From Arthrobacter sp. AZCC_0090 (GTDB lineage Bacteria > Actinomycetota > Actinomycetes > Actinomycetales > Micrococcaceae): DNA of 64,000 nucleotides. The notes beneath the pieces are model-generated. The model did no database searches. It was not told the DNA's origin and worked only from the letters and a program-made list of their open reading frames with translations. The translations under genes were made by a program, and so were the position numbers. The first letter of the stretch is position 1. Each line of letters begins with the position of its first letter. The stretch lies in contig NZ_JACHEE010000001.1 of assembly GCF_014207375.1 (NCBI RefSeq), positions 453,708 through 517,707 of the forward strand. Reading direction: 5' to 3'. Positions 37,096-45,100 of the stretch are shown one piece after another.

Positions 37096-37518
37096 ATGGA
37101 ACCGCGCGTCGATTTCATCTCATTGGGCGTGCGCGACGTCGATGCGTCGCGCCGTTTCTATGTCGACGGCCTTGGCTGGCCGGTCCACGCCGAGTTTCCC
37201 GGCGACGTCCTCTTCCTCCAGGTCAACCATGGACTGATGTTGTCCCTCTGGAATGTGGAACAGATGCAGGGGGAAGCTGCCGTCGATCCGCCGTCGGGCA
37301 TCCCATCGATCACGCTGAGCCACAACGTCTCCAGCCCCGAGGACGTGGACCGGACCATGTCGGAAGCCCAAGCCGCGGGTGCCGTCGTCGTCGTTCCCCC
37401 GAAGGCACAACCCTGGGGCGGCTACACAGGCTACTTCGCGGACCCTGATGGTTTCCGGTGGGAAATTGCCTACAACCCGACGTGGACGGTCGACGACGGC
37501 GGTAAAGTCACCGTCTGA
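37096..37518 (+). CDS. VOC family protein (glyoxalase-like)
   Basis: This 140-residue two-module VOC (vicinal oxygen chelate) protein starts VDFISLGVRDVDASRRFYVD and ends with YTGYFADPDGFRWEIAYNPT, the usual final strand with its metal-ligand Glu. VOC proteins act as glyoxalases, dioxygenases or antibiotic-binding proteins, so the substrate is unknown. The ATG has only a weak binding site. It is followed by a 216-base intergenic region with a short palindrome (37646-37659) and a sigma-R-like promoter for the next gene. Confidence 0.87.
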   Translation: MEPRVDFISLGVRDVDASRRFYVDGLGWPVHAEFPGDVLFLQVNHGLMLSLWNVEQMQGEAAVDPPSGIPSITLSHNVSSPEDVDRTMSEAQAAGAVVVVPPKAQPWGGYTGYFADPDGFRWEIAYNPTWTVDDGGKVTV

Positions 37519-37670
37519 GGCCGGTCTAGGCCTCACCGCTGACCGCTCATTCATGGGACGTCTCTTAAGGCTGCCTGCAACGGGTTCGCTGCCGCTCAGG
37601 TTCGAGTACGTAACGCCGTAACCGAAAGCCTCAGCTACTACGCGAGTGTCATGTGACACACGCAAACGGA

Positions 37671-37696
37671 GGAACAGGACCCGTCGGGTTACCGTT
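37671..37696 (+). promoter_or_regulatory. Candidate sigma-R/SigH-type promoter of mycoredoxin
   Basis: GGAAC (37671-37675) and GTT (37694-37696) are separated by 18 bases, matching the thiol-stress sigma-R/SigH consensus GGAAT-N18-19-GTT. Transcription would start near 37703, giving a leader of about 30 bases with AGGAG before the GTG. Confidence 0.55.
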
Positions 37697-37734
37697 GACG
37701 CGAGTAGTTCCAACACAGACGACAGGAGAAATCC

Positions 37735-37992
37735 GTGGACTTCACCCCCGAATCCGGCACCATCACCATGTTCTCGACCACTTGGTGCGGCTATTGCAAC
37801 CGCCTCAAGAAGCAGCTGGATGCCAAGGGCATCGGCTACAACGAGGTCAACATCGAAGAGGTTGAGGGCACTGCCGAACTCGTGGAGAAGTTGAACGGCG
37901 GCAACCAGACGGTCCCCACGGTCCTCTTCCCGGATGGCACTGCTGCCACCAACCCCTCGGCAGCCGAAGTCGAGAAGCGTCTCGCCGCCTGA
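37735..37992 (+). CDS. mrx1: Mycoredoxin (mycothiol-dependent glutaredoxin-like protein)
   Basis: This 85-residue thioredoxin-fold protein has the redox motif CGYC (TWCGYCNRLKKQLD), cis-Pro loop TVPTVLFPDG and the tail NPSAAEVEKRLAA, matching mycoredoxin-1. It reduces mycothiol mixed disulfides using mycothiol and mycothione reductase. The GTG has AGGAG six bases upstream, and a sigma-R-like promoter precedes it, so thiol stress should induce it. The mycothiol-dependent dehydrogenase gene lies just downstream, separated by a long hairpin. Confidence 0.93.
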   Translation: MDFTPESGTITMFSTTWCGYCNRLKKQLDAKGIGYNEVNIEEVEGTAELVEKLNGGNQTVPTVLFPDGTAATNPSAAEVEKRLAA

Positions 37993-38008
37993 TTCGCCCC
38001 TTCATTTG

Positions 38009-38069
38009 CGCGAACTGGCAACAGATTCCCCCAAAATCGACGGGGACGGTCATCTGCTGCCAGTTCGCG
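38009..38069. repeat. Long palindromic hairpin element
   Basis: Perfect 12-base arms (38009-38020 and 38058-38069) continue, after one mismatch, for five more base pairs (CAGAT/ATCTG). It may end mrx1 transcription, but no T-tract follows, and the arrangement resembles dispersed intergenic palindromes of actinobacterial genomes. Confidence 0.55.
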
Positions 38070-38230
38070 AGGGTAACCTTCCGCCGTCCTTCGGATTTCG
38101 TAGCGCATTGCGCAACATGCCGCTCAAAGCGCAACAACCCTAGTCACTGGTCCTGCCCATGTGATAGACAGTTTGAGATCAGACCCGGGCAACACGTCCG
38201 CGGTCCACGAACCTCAAAGGGGAGTTATCC

Positions 38231-39316
38231 ATGGTCCACGCAGTCAAAGGGGCAATCGTCCGCTCGAAGGGTGCACCCGTCACCCTGGAAACAATCCTCG
38301 TCCCGGAGCCGGGCCCCGGCGAAGCCTTGGTAGACATCCTGACCAGCGGCGTGTGCCACACAGACCTGCATTACAAGCTGGGCGGAATCAGCGACGATTT
38401 CCCCTTCCTTCTGGGGCATGAAGCAACCGGAGTTGTGAGCGCCGTCGGCCCGGACGTCACGGACATCGTTCCCGGAGACCGCGTGATCCTGAACTGGCGG
38501 GCAGTCTGCGGCAATTGCCGCGCCTGCAACCGGGGCCAGGCCCAGTACTGTTTCAACACGCACAACGCCACACAAAAGATGACCCTCGAGGACGGCACCG
38601 TCCTCTCCCCCGCGCTCGGCATCGGCGCCTTCGCGGAGAAGACGCTCGTCGCCGCGGGGCAATGCACGAAGGTTGACCCCGACGCCGATGCTGCCGCCGT
38701 CGGACTGCTTGGCTGCGGTGTGATGGCCGGGCTCGGTGCGGCGATCAACACGGGAGGCGTGAAGCGTGGCGACTCCGTGGCCGTTATCGGCTGCGGGGGT
38801 GTTGGCGTAGCCGCCATCGCGGGCGCCGCCCTGGCCGGCGCCACCACCATCATCGCCGTCGATATTGATGCCAAAAAGCTGGACCGCGCACGCGAACTCG
38901 GCGCCACGCATGTAGTGGACTCCTCCCAGGGAGATCCCGTTGAGCAGATCCGCGAACTCACCGGCGGTTTTGGCGCAGACGTGGTGATCGACGCCGTCGG
39001 CCGCCCCGAAACGTACAAGCAAGCCTTCTATGCCCGCGACCTCGCCGGCACGGTAGTGCTGGTCGGTGTCCCGACGCCGGAAATGACTCTCGAGCTCCCG
39101 TTGCTGGACGTCTTCGGCCGGGGCGGTTCCCTGAAGTCCTCGTGGTACGGCGACTGCTTGCCTTCCCGCGATTTCCCCATGCTCGTCAGCCTCTACCGTC
39201 AGGGCAAGCTCGATCTCGACGCCTTTGTCACGGAGCGGATCGGCATTGCCGATATCGAGGACGCATTCGACAAGATGCACTCGGGTTCCGTCCTTCGATC
39301 GGTGGTTGAACTGTGA
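38231..39316 (+). CDS. mscR: S-(hydroxymethyl)mycothiol dehydrogenase
   Basis: This 361-residue zinc-dependent class III-like dehydrogenase oxidises the formaldehyde-mycothiol adduct to S-formylmycothiol (and can reduce S-nitrosomycothiol). It has the catalytic Cys in [14 protein letters not shown], the zinc His in GHEATG, the structural zinc cluster [15 protein letters not shown] and the NAD motif [24 protein letters not shown] precedes the ATG. It overlaps the metallo-hydrolase gene by four bases (GTGA), forming a formaldehyde detoxification operon. Confidence 0.95.
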   Translation: MVHAVKGAIVRSKGAPVTLETILVPEPGPGEALVDILTSGVCHTDLHYKLGGISDDFPFLLGHEATGVVSAVGPDVTDIVPGDRVILNWRAVCGNCRACNRGQAQYCFNTHNATQKMTLEDGTVLSPALGIGAFAEKTLVAAGQCTKVDPDADAAAVGLLGCGVMAGLGAAINTGGVKRGDSVAVIGCGGVGVAAIAGAALAGATTIIAVDIDAKKLDRARELGATHVVDSSQGDPVEQIRELTGGFGADVVIDAVGRPETYKQAFYARDLAGTVVLVGVPTPEMTLELPLLDVFGRGGSLKSSWYGDCLPSRDFPMLVSLYRQGKLDLDAFVTERIGIADIEDAFDKMHSGSVLRSVVEL

Positions 39317-39987
39317 CGGATGAAACCCTGGCCCCTGAAACCAACACTGTCCGCGTTGAGCGCGTAGTCACGTCCGGCACGTTCTCGCTGGACGGCGGCA
39401 CCTGGGATGTGGACAACAACGTGTGGATCGTTGGAGACGATTCCGAGTGCATCGTGATCGATCCCGCGCACCAGCCGGCGGCCATCACGGAGGCGATCGG
39501 TGACCGCACCGTCAAAGCGATCCTCCTCACGCATGGCCACGACGACCACATCCGATCCGCTGGAGCTTTCCGGGACATCGTCCGTGCGCCGATCCACTTG
39601 CACCGTGACGACTGGATGCTCTGGGAGGCGGTTTACCCTGATGCCGATCCCGACGCCGGCATCACCGACGGCGAGATCTTCGAGGTCGCCGGTACCCGGC
39701 TCAGCGCCATCCACACACCGGGTCACTCCCCCGGTTCGGTGTCCTTCCACTTGGAGAGCGAAGGAACCGATCATTCCGGAGTACTGTTCAGTGGCGACAC
39801 GCTGTTCCAGGGCGGACCGGGTGCCACCGGGCGTTCCTACAGCGATTTCCCTACGATCATCGGCTCCATCCGCTCTAAGATCCTGACGCTGCCGGAAGAC
39901 ACGCTGGTCCTGACAGGCCACGGCGACTCCACCACTGTTGGCGCCGAGGCGCCCCACTTGGAGGAATGGATCGCCCGGGGGCACTAG
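39313..39987 (+). CDS. MBL-fold hydrolase, probable S-formylmycothiol hydrolase
   Basis: This 224-residue metallo-beta-lactamase-fold enzyme has zinc motif THGHDDH, then [17 protein letters not shown] and GHGDSTTVG, as in glyoxalase II-type hydrolases. The GTG start overlaps the mscR stop, so the two are made together. The fold and coupling suggest it hydrolyses S-formylmycothiol to formate and mycothiol; that role is inferred. Its stop codon overlaps the convergent FdhF-type gene by four bases (CTAG). Confidence 0.87.
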   Translation: MTDETLAPETNTVRVERVVTSGTFSLDGGTWDVDNNVWIVGDDSECIVIDPAHQPAAITEAIGDRTVKAILLTHGHDDHIRSAGAFRDIVRAPIHLHRDDWMLWEAVYPDADPDAGITDGEIFEVAGTRLSAIHTPGHSPGSVSFHLESEGTDHSGVLFSGDTLFQGGPGATGRSYSDFPTIIGSIRSKILTLPEDTLVLTGHGDSTTVGAEAPHLEEWIARGH

Positions 39988-42290
39988 CCAAAGTCCGGTG
40001 GTGCGGCCGGTTCCAGGCGCACCACCACGGACTTGGACGCGGGAGTGTTGCTGCCTTCCGCCGTCGAATCGAGGGGTACCAGGACATTGGCTTCCGGGTA
40101 GTAGGCCGTCACGCATCCACGGGCTGTGGGGTACGCGATCAAACGCAGCTGGCGTAGGACCCTGTCCACGCCGTCGTCGGCTTCGCTGTGAACGTCAACG
40201 TAGCCGCCGTCGGCGAGGCCCAGATCGGCTAGGTCATCGTGGTGGGCAAAAAGCACCAGGCGGCCCTTCTTCACGCCCCGGTAGCGGTCATTCATGCTGT
40301 AGGTGGTCGTATTGAATTGGTCGTGGGAGCGGACTGTCTGAAGAAGTAGGCGCCCCGGCGGGACGTGGATGGTCTCCAGATCATTGACGGTGAACATTGC
40401 CTTGCCTGTGGCGGTGGGGAACTTCCGTTCGTCCCTGGGACCGTGGGGTAGGACGAAACCGTCGCGGCTCCGGGCCTTCTGGTTGAAGTTTTCGAAGCCC
40501 GGAACCACGTGGGAGATGTGATCGCGCACGGCATCGTAGTTCGCCTCAAAACCTGGCCAGTCAACCGGGACCTTGTCACCGAGCACGGCGAGTGCCATGC
40601 GGCATACGATCGCCACTTCGGACAGGACCTTATCGGAAATCGGCTCCAGCCTTCCCGCCGAACGGTGAACCGCGCAGACGGTGTCTTCGACGGTGACGAA
40701 CTGCTCGCCGCCCGTCTGGCGGTCTATTTCCGTGCGGCCCATCGTCGGCAAAATCATTGCTTGTTCGCCCACCACGGCGTGGGAACGGTTGAGTTTCGTG
40801 GAAATCTGGACGGACAACCTGGTCTTCCGGACAGCGGCCTCAGCCGCGGTGGTGTCCGACATGGCGTGCACGAGGTTTCCACCGAGGGCGACCAGCACCT
40901 TGATCCGGCCGTCCCGCATTCCGCGGATGCTATCGACGGAGTCGACGCCCGGGTGCCGCGGCGGGTCGAATCCGAATTCCTGCTGCAGGGCGTTGAGGAA
41001 CGGTTCGGGCATCTTCTCCCAAATGCCCATGGTGCGGTCGCCTTGGACGTTGCTGTGGCCGCGGATCGGCGACGGGCCGGCGCCGGGTTTGCCGATGTTC
41101 CCGCGGAGCAAGAGCAGATTGACGATCTCCTTGATGGTTGCCACGGCCTTCTTGTGCTGGGTCAGGCCCATGGCCCAGGTAACGATGACTTTTTCGGCAC
41201 GCAGGTAGCGGGACGCGAGTTCGTCGATTTCCTGGGTCCGCAGGCCCGTTGCGGCGAGGACGTCCTGTTCGTCCAAGGATTCAAGGTGTGCTTTGAACTC
41301 TTCCAGCCCTCGGCAGTGTTCCTCGATGAACGCGTGGTCCAGCACTGCCCCCGGGGCAGCTTCCTCTGCTTCCAGGACACGCTTGGACACGGCTTGAAGC
41401 AACGCCATGTCCCCTGCGAGGCGGATTTGGAGGAACTGGTCTGCCAGGTCCGTTCCTTTGCCCGCCAGGCCGCGGGGACGTTGGGGGTTCTTGAAGTTGA
41501 TGAGCCCGGCTTCCGGGAGCGGGTTCACGGCGACAATGCTGGCACCTGCGAGCTTGGCCTCTTCCAAGGCCGTGAGCATCCTGGGGTGGCAGGTCCCGGG
41601 GTTCTGGCCCATGATGATGATCAAATCCGCCTTGGCGAAATCCGTGTAGGTGACTGCGGACTTGCCGACGCCGAGTGTCTCCCCGAGGGCCAGCCCGGTG
41701 GATTCGTGGCACATGTTGGAGCAGTCCGGCAGGTTGTTGGTCCCGAAGGCGCGCACAAAGAGCTGGTAGACAAACGCGGCTTCGTTGCTGGTCCGTCCGC
41801 TCGTGTAGAAAGTCGCTTCGTCCGGTGAATCAAGCGCGTTCAGTTCACGGGCCACAATCCGGAACGCGTTGTCCCAGCTGATGGGGCGGTAGTGGCTCGA
41901 ACCAGCGGGCTTGTAGACGGGTTCCACCAGCCGGCCCTGCTGTCCAAGCCAGTACTCCGAGCGCTGGGCGAGGGATTCGACGTCGTTCTCGTCCCAGAAA
42001 GTGGCCGGAACTTTAAGCGGATCCGCCTCCCACCCGACTGCCTTCGCACCGTTTTCACAGAACTCGGCCAGTTTCCGCTCCGGAGGATCGGGCCAGGCGC
42101 AGCTCATGCAGTCGAAGCCATCCTTCTGGTTCATGGCGCGAAGGGACTTCCACATGCGGGACGGGCCCATCTGGCTCAGCGAATGCGGCAACGATTCAAC
42201 CAGGCTGGGCAGACCCGCGGCCGATCGTTTGGGCGGACCGACGGTGAGGTCCGCGTCGGAATCGTGGACAACGGATCGTTTCTTGTCCAT
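39984..42290 (-). CDS. FdhF/YdeP family molybdopterin oxidoreductase
   Basis: This 768-residue molybdopterin oxidoreductase of the FdhF/YdeP type has CMSCAWPDP near the N-terminus, SGRTSNEAAFVYQLFVRAFG, and CSNMCHESTGLALGETLGVG as the metal-site region. The C-terminal MopB domain includes VRSHDQFNTTTYSMNDRYRG. YdeP-type enzymes are often called formate dehydrogenases, but the activity of this branch is rarely proven. The product of MscR and its hydrolase is formate, so oxidising it to CO2 fits the convergent neighbours. GAGG precedes the ATG. Confidence 0.88.
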   Translation of the reverse strand: MDKKRSVVHDSDADLTVGPPKRSAAGLPSLVESLPHSLSQMGPSRMWKSLRAMNQKDGFDCMSCAWPDPPERKLAEFCENGAKAVGWEADPLKVPATFWDENDVESLAQRSEYWLGQQGRLVEPVYKPAGSSHYRPISWDNAFRIVARELNALDSPDEATFYTSGRTSNEAAFVYQLFVRAFGTNNLPDCSNMCHESTGLALGETLGVGKSAVTYTDFAKADLIIIMGQNPGTCHPRMLTALEEAKLAGASIVAVNPLPEAGLINFKNPQRPRGLAGKGTDLADQFLQIRLAGDMALLQAVSKRVLEAEEAAPGAVLDHAFIEEHCRGLEEFKAHLESLDEQDVLAATGLRTQEIDELASRYLRAEKVIVTWAMGLTQHKKAVATIKEIVNLLLLRGNIGKPGAGPSPIRGHSNVQGDRTMGIWEKMPEPFLNALQQEFGFDPPRHPGVDSVDSIRGMRDGRIKVLVALGGNLVHAMSDTTAAEAAVRKTRLSVQISTKLNRSHAVVGEQAMILPTMGRTEIDRQTGGEQFVTVEDTVCAVHRSAGRLEPISDKVLSEVAIVCRMALAVLGDKVPVDWPGFEANYDAVRDHISHVVPGFENFNQKARSRDGFVLPHGPRDERKFPTATGKAMFTVNDLETIHVPPGRLLLQTVRSHDQFNTTTYSMNDRYRGVKKGRLVLFAHHDDLADLGLADGGYVDVHSEADDGVDRVLRQLRLIAYPTARGCVTAYYPEANVLVPLDSTAEGSNTPASKSVVVRLEPAAPPDFG

Positions 42291-42374
42291 TGCTTACCAC
42301 CTCACTTCAGGAGGGCGGCACGTTCAACATCGGGTCGGAAGCCACCGCCCGGGGACCACATAGTTGTGGCCTCA

Positions 42375-42403
42375 AGCGTAGTCCTGGCAGTATCCGTCTA
42401 CAA
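42375..42403 (-). promoter_or_regulatory. Possible promoter of the FdhF/YdeP gene
   Basis: On the minus strand TTGTAG (42403-42398) and TACGCT (42380-42375) are 17 bases apart, about 80 bases before the start codon. The -35 overlaps the stop of the lipoate-ligase-like gene, so FdhF could be transcribed separately from that upstream gene. Confidence 0.4.
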
Positions 42404-43168
42404 CGGCAGGCTGGTGCTCGTCGCAGGTAGCAGCGCCTGGAAATCGCCGTCGAGCAGTTCCGCATAGTCGGCGTAGGCTTCGACGACGGCGGCTTCCACG
42501 GTGGGGACGTCCAGCTGCGGCAAGAGATCGTTGGCAGCCCCCGCGGTGCCGGGATCCCACTCCAGGCCGAGCGCTTCATAGCTGGCCGTGAGGACTTCCC
42601 GGATGGGAGCCGAGTTCTCGACCACGATCACCGAACTGAACAGCCATCCGCCGGAGACCACCCTTTGGGCGGTGCCGATCAGCTTGATCTGGTGTGCCGG
42701 AAAATCCGGGTCCAGGCCGTGGACACTGAACTCACCCGGGCAGTACTCACCGGGAATCTCCCCGACGGCGGCCTGCACCCCTACGCGACGGAGAGCACCC
42801 GCCAGCAACTCGCCAAAGAATGAAAAACGGGCCTTGGCTCCGGCAATGGCGTCGGCGTGCGGCTCGACGTGGTCGATCACCAAGGTGCCCCGATGGTAGG
42901 CCGCAGCCCTTCCTCCCGCCTTGCGGATCAGAGGTTCGAACCCCAGGTCCCGGCACGCCGAGGACGCGGCCTGGAATCCCGGCAGTTTGGCGTCGCGTTG
43001 CCCGAAAGCGACCGTGGGGCGGGGCCGGTACAGGCGGAGCGTTGGCCCCAGCAGCCCTCTGCGGGCCCGGTTCAGGAGCTCGATCCCAAAATCCAGGTCA
43101 TCAGCGACGCCGAGCGATTCTTCCTGTCGCACCACAGTCAGCGTGCGCTGCGCTCCGTTGGGCTCCAT
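42398..43168 (-). CDS. Lipoate-protein ligase A family protein
   Basis: This 256-residue BPL/LPL-fold protein has RPTVAFGQRDAKLPGF, RKAGGRAAAYHRGTLVIDHV (the lipoate/biotin binding Arg-Lys-Gly region), and HQIKLIGTAQRVVSGG with the catalytic-type Lys. It would attach lipoate or octanoate to carrier proteins, or transfer them. The ATG at 43168 overlaps the upstream thioesterase stop by one base (TGATG); a TTG one codon earlier is possible. It is translationally coupled to the thioesterase gene. No lipoyl-domain gene is nearby. Confidence 0.83.
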   Translation of the reverse strand: MEPNGAQRTLTVVRQEESLGVADDLDFGIELLNRARRGLLGPTLRLYRPRPTVAFGQRDAKLPGFQAASSACRDLGFEPLIRKAGGRAAAYHRGTLVIDHVEPHADAIAGAKARFSFFGELLAGALRRVGVQAAVGEIPGEYCPGEFSVHGLDPDFPAHQIKLIGTAQRVVSGGWLFSSVIVVENSAPIREVLTASYEALGLEWDPGTAGAANDLLPQLDVPTVEAAVVEAYADYAELLDGDFQALLPATSTSLPL

Positions 43169-43971
43169 CAACCCTTCCTCAGTGTGAGGATCTGTTCGGC
43201 GCGGCCGAAGGGGCCGCTGATGTCGTGGAGCACCGTGGACGTGAGGCCGATGCCGTCATTGCCAAAGGAGACCATGTTGTCCAAGCCAAGCCATTCCCCC
43301 GCAGGCTCCCGGTACATGTGGATCTGGAGGTCAAGGTTCGGGAAGATGTAGCTGTTCTTCCCGGGCGAAACGCGGGCGGCAATGCCGTTGGCAGTGTCAA
43401 CGAGTCCGACGAGCCTCGCGAGATCGCGGCTATCCGCCGCATCGGTGAGCGGATGCTCCGTGCGGATCCAGACTTTGCCGGAGCCTGCCCGGTGTCCTTC
43501 GGCTATCCGCATTTCCAAAGATCGGATGTAGCCGCCCGGCCACACACTGGCACCGTCCCATGGCTTGCATTCGTCCGGGGCCGGCATTGCGACGTCTTCG
43601 ATGGCGGCGACGGCACTCGTGTCGCTGGTCGCCATCCTCCAGGCGGTGGCCCGGATAGCCACGCGGCCTGCCGCCGAGAGCTCCGCCTGGATCAGTTCAA
43701 TCGTTCTGCCGGGGCGGAGCGTGCTGGTGGTGATTTCGAACTCGCCGCCCGGGATCAGTCCCAGGATTTCGTAGCTGAGGCGGGCCATCCGGACGTCGTC
43801 GCGAGGCTCATGGCGGAGCAGGGCATCAGCCAAGATCCCCGACGCGGGCGCCATGTGTTGCTCATGCGGATTCCACGCGCCCTGGGCGTGAATAGTTGAG
43901 CGAAACCGCCCATCTCCGAGCGATTCGTAGTAGAAGTCGCCTTCCGCGAGGTCCGGAAGCTCAATACTCAA
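43168..43971 (-). CDS. Double-hotdog thioesterase family protein
   Basis: This 267-residue protein fits the acyl-CoA thioesterase (TesB-like double hotdog) family, with HAQGAWNPHEQHMAPASGIL in the N-terminal half and the second-half motif IRTEHPLTDAADSRDLARL. The TTG start at 43971 was inferred: it stands where the conserved region begins (MSIELPDLAEGDFYY) and no ATG or GTG lies close upstream in frame. Its stop overlaps the lipoate-ligase-like gene by one base. The substrate is unknown. Confidence 0.8.
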   Translation of the reverse strand: MSIELPDLAEGDFYYESLGDGRFRSTIHAQGAWNPHEQHMAPASGILADALLRHEPRDDVRMARLSYEILGLIPGGEFEITTSTLRPGRTIELIQAELSAAGRVAIRATAWRMATSDTSAVAAIEDVAMPAPDECKPWDGASVWPGGYIRSLEMRIAEGHRAGSGKVWIRTEHPLTDAADSRDLARLVGLVDTANGIAARVSPGKNSYIFPNLDLQIHMYREPAGEWLGLDNMVSFGNDGIGLTSTVLHDISGPFGRAEQILTLRKG

Positions 43972-44003
43972 CGCCTGCCCTTTCGCCTGTCCGGTAGTGG
44001 AAC

Positions 44004-44492
44004 TCAGACCACTGTATCTTCTGGCGCCACAGGCGTCCGACGTCGACGCCAGATGACCAGGAAGACAGCAACCCCGGCAAGGGCGAGGACCAGGAGAACC
44101 GCGCCCAAAGGTGAGGCCGCCATGACGGCGAGCCACGCTTCGATTGCCGCAAGCCCAATGGTGGCGTACACGAAGGCCCAGATCGCGGAACCCGCCATAG
44201 CCGCAGGGAGGTACCTCTTGAGCGGCATCCTCGCGGCCCCCGCGGCCAGGTTGACGGCAGTCTGGAGTCCGATAGTCAGGAAAGTCAGTACGACGGCGTA
44301 GGGGCCAAAGCGCTGTATCAGAACCTGCGCTTTGGCTGCTTTGGGGCGATGCAAGGCGCCGGCTAAACGCGCGCGGTCCCATCCCGCCGCCGCGCCACGG
44401 CCGATCCAATACGTCGCGTTGACCCGGACCATCACCACAGCGAAAAGCGACACGAGGGCCACCTCGAAGGGCAGGTCAAGGATCTGCTCCAC
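44004..44492 (-). CDS. VTT/DedA-like membrane protein
   Basis: This 162-residue membrane protein shows the VTT (DedA/SNARE-associated) pattern, with VNATYWIGRGAAAGW, FGPYAVVLTFLTIGLQTAVNLAAGAARMPLKRYL and a C-terminal hydrophobic anchor with a basic RRRR end. DedA-family proteins scramble or flip phospholipids and affect proton-motive force. It is shorter than canonical DedA and lacks the full N-terminal region. The start is GTG at 44492. It lies upstream of the thioesterase gene with 32 bases between. Confidence 0.75.
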   Translation of the reverse strand: MEQILDLPFEVALVSLFAVVMVRVNATYWIGRGAAAGWDRARLAGALHRPKAAKAQVLIQRFGPYAVVLTFLTIGLQTAVNLAAGAARMPLKRYLPAAMAGSAIWAFVYATIGLAAIEAWLAVMAASPLGAVLLVLALAGVAVFLVIWRRRRTPVAPEDTVV

Positions 44493-44565
44493 GCGTTGCC
44501 CTCCCCCGGTCTCCTCGGCAGGTAAGTCTTACCTTATCTCACCCGCGAAGGCGGCCGGTCCGGGG

Positions 44566-44760
44566 TTAGGTCGCCCGTCCTGTGTGGTCGACGGTGAAGT
44601 CTCCCCCCGGGTACAGAATGGTCTCGTGTCCGTCGTCAAAGCGCACGAAGTACGGCGGCGCACCATTGGCACCGCGGACTTCGATAATCTCTCCGTGTCG
44701 GTCGGACGCGCCGACAGTCCTGCCATGAATGATGATCCGATCTCCCTGGGCTGCTTCCAC
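44566..44760 (-). CDS. DUF1918 domain protein
   Basis: This 64-residue DUF1918 protein starts GDRIIIHGRTVGASDRHGEI near its N-terminus and has PYFVRFDDGHETILYPG. The GTG at 44760 gives the family's usual short N-terminus and has GGGAGG eight bases upstream, better than the GTG three codons earlier. The function of DUF1918 is unknown; the fold is a small SH3-like barrel. Confidence 0.85.
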   Translation of the reverse strand: MEAAQGDRIIIHGRTVGASDRHGEIIEVRGANGAPPYFVRFDDGHETILYPGGDFTVDHTGRAT

Positions 44761-44845
44761 AGGAACCACCTCCCAGGATCAGATTACGAGTGTTGGGCTG
44801 CCGTGGGAACAGCTTGCCGGTGGGCATCTAGCTTGCGATGTGGGA

Positions 44846-44990
44846 TACCCAATGTTGCTAGCGCCGCTTGCAACATTGCCCTGGTACCACCAGAACGCAC
44901 TCCCTGAGAAGCTCGACGACTGAGATGCTCGACGACGCCGCGACCCGCCTCTGGTACGCAGCGGCCGCCGTCGAGCACCCTAGAACCTGA
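44846..44990 (+). pseudogene. Remnant of a YhcG (DUF1016) nuclease gene
   Basis: Translation gives YPMLLAPLATLPWYHQNAL then PEKLDD and a stop. After a shift it continues MLDDAATRLWYAAAAVEHP. This is the middle of DUF1016_N (the LPWxH...EKLDD..TRLWYA...VEHGWS region). GCTCGACGAC is present twice, 16 bases apart (44911 and 44927), so a 16-base tandem duplication broke the frame. Everything before and after this segment is missing. Confidence 0.75.
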
Positions 44991-45100
44991 ACGCAAGCTG
45001 TGAATTCGGCTTTTGCCTGCCTCTTCTGTTCAACCCGCGGGATTGAAGGCGTACCCTACATTCATACGCGCCTGGGGGTCCTCCGTCTCTTGGAGGAGCC

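Noticed and set aside
44784..44996. Minus-strand 70-residue frame over the YhcG remnant
   Set aside because: The plus strand explains the sequence as DUF1016 fragments; the minus product has no similarity.
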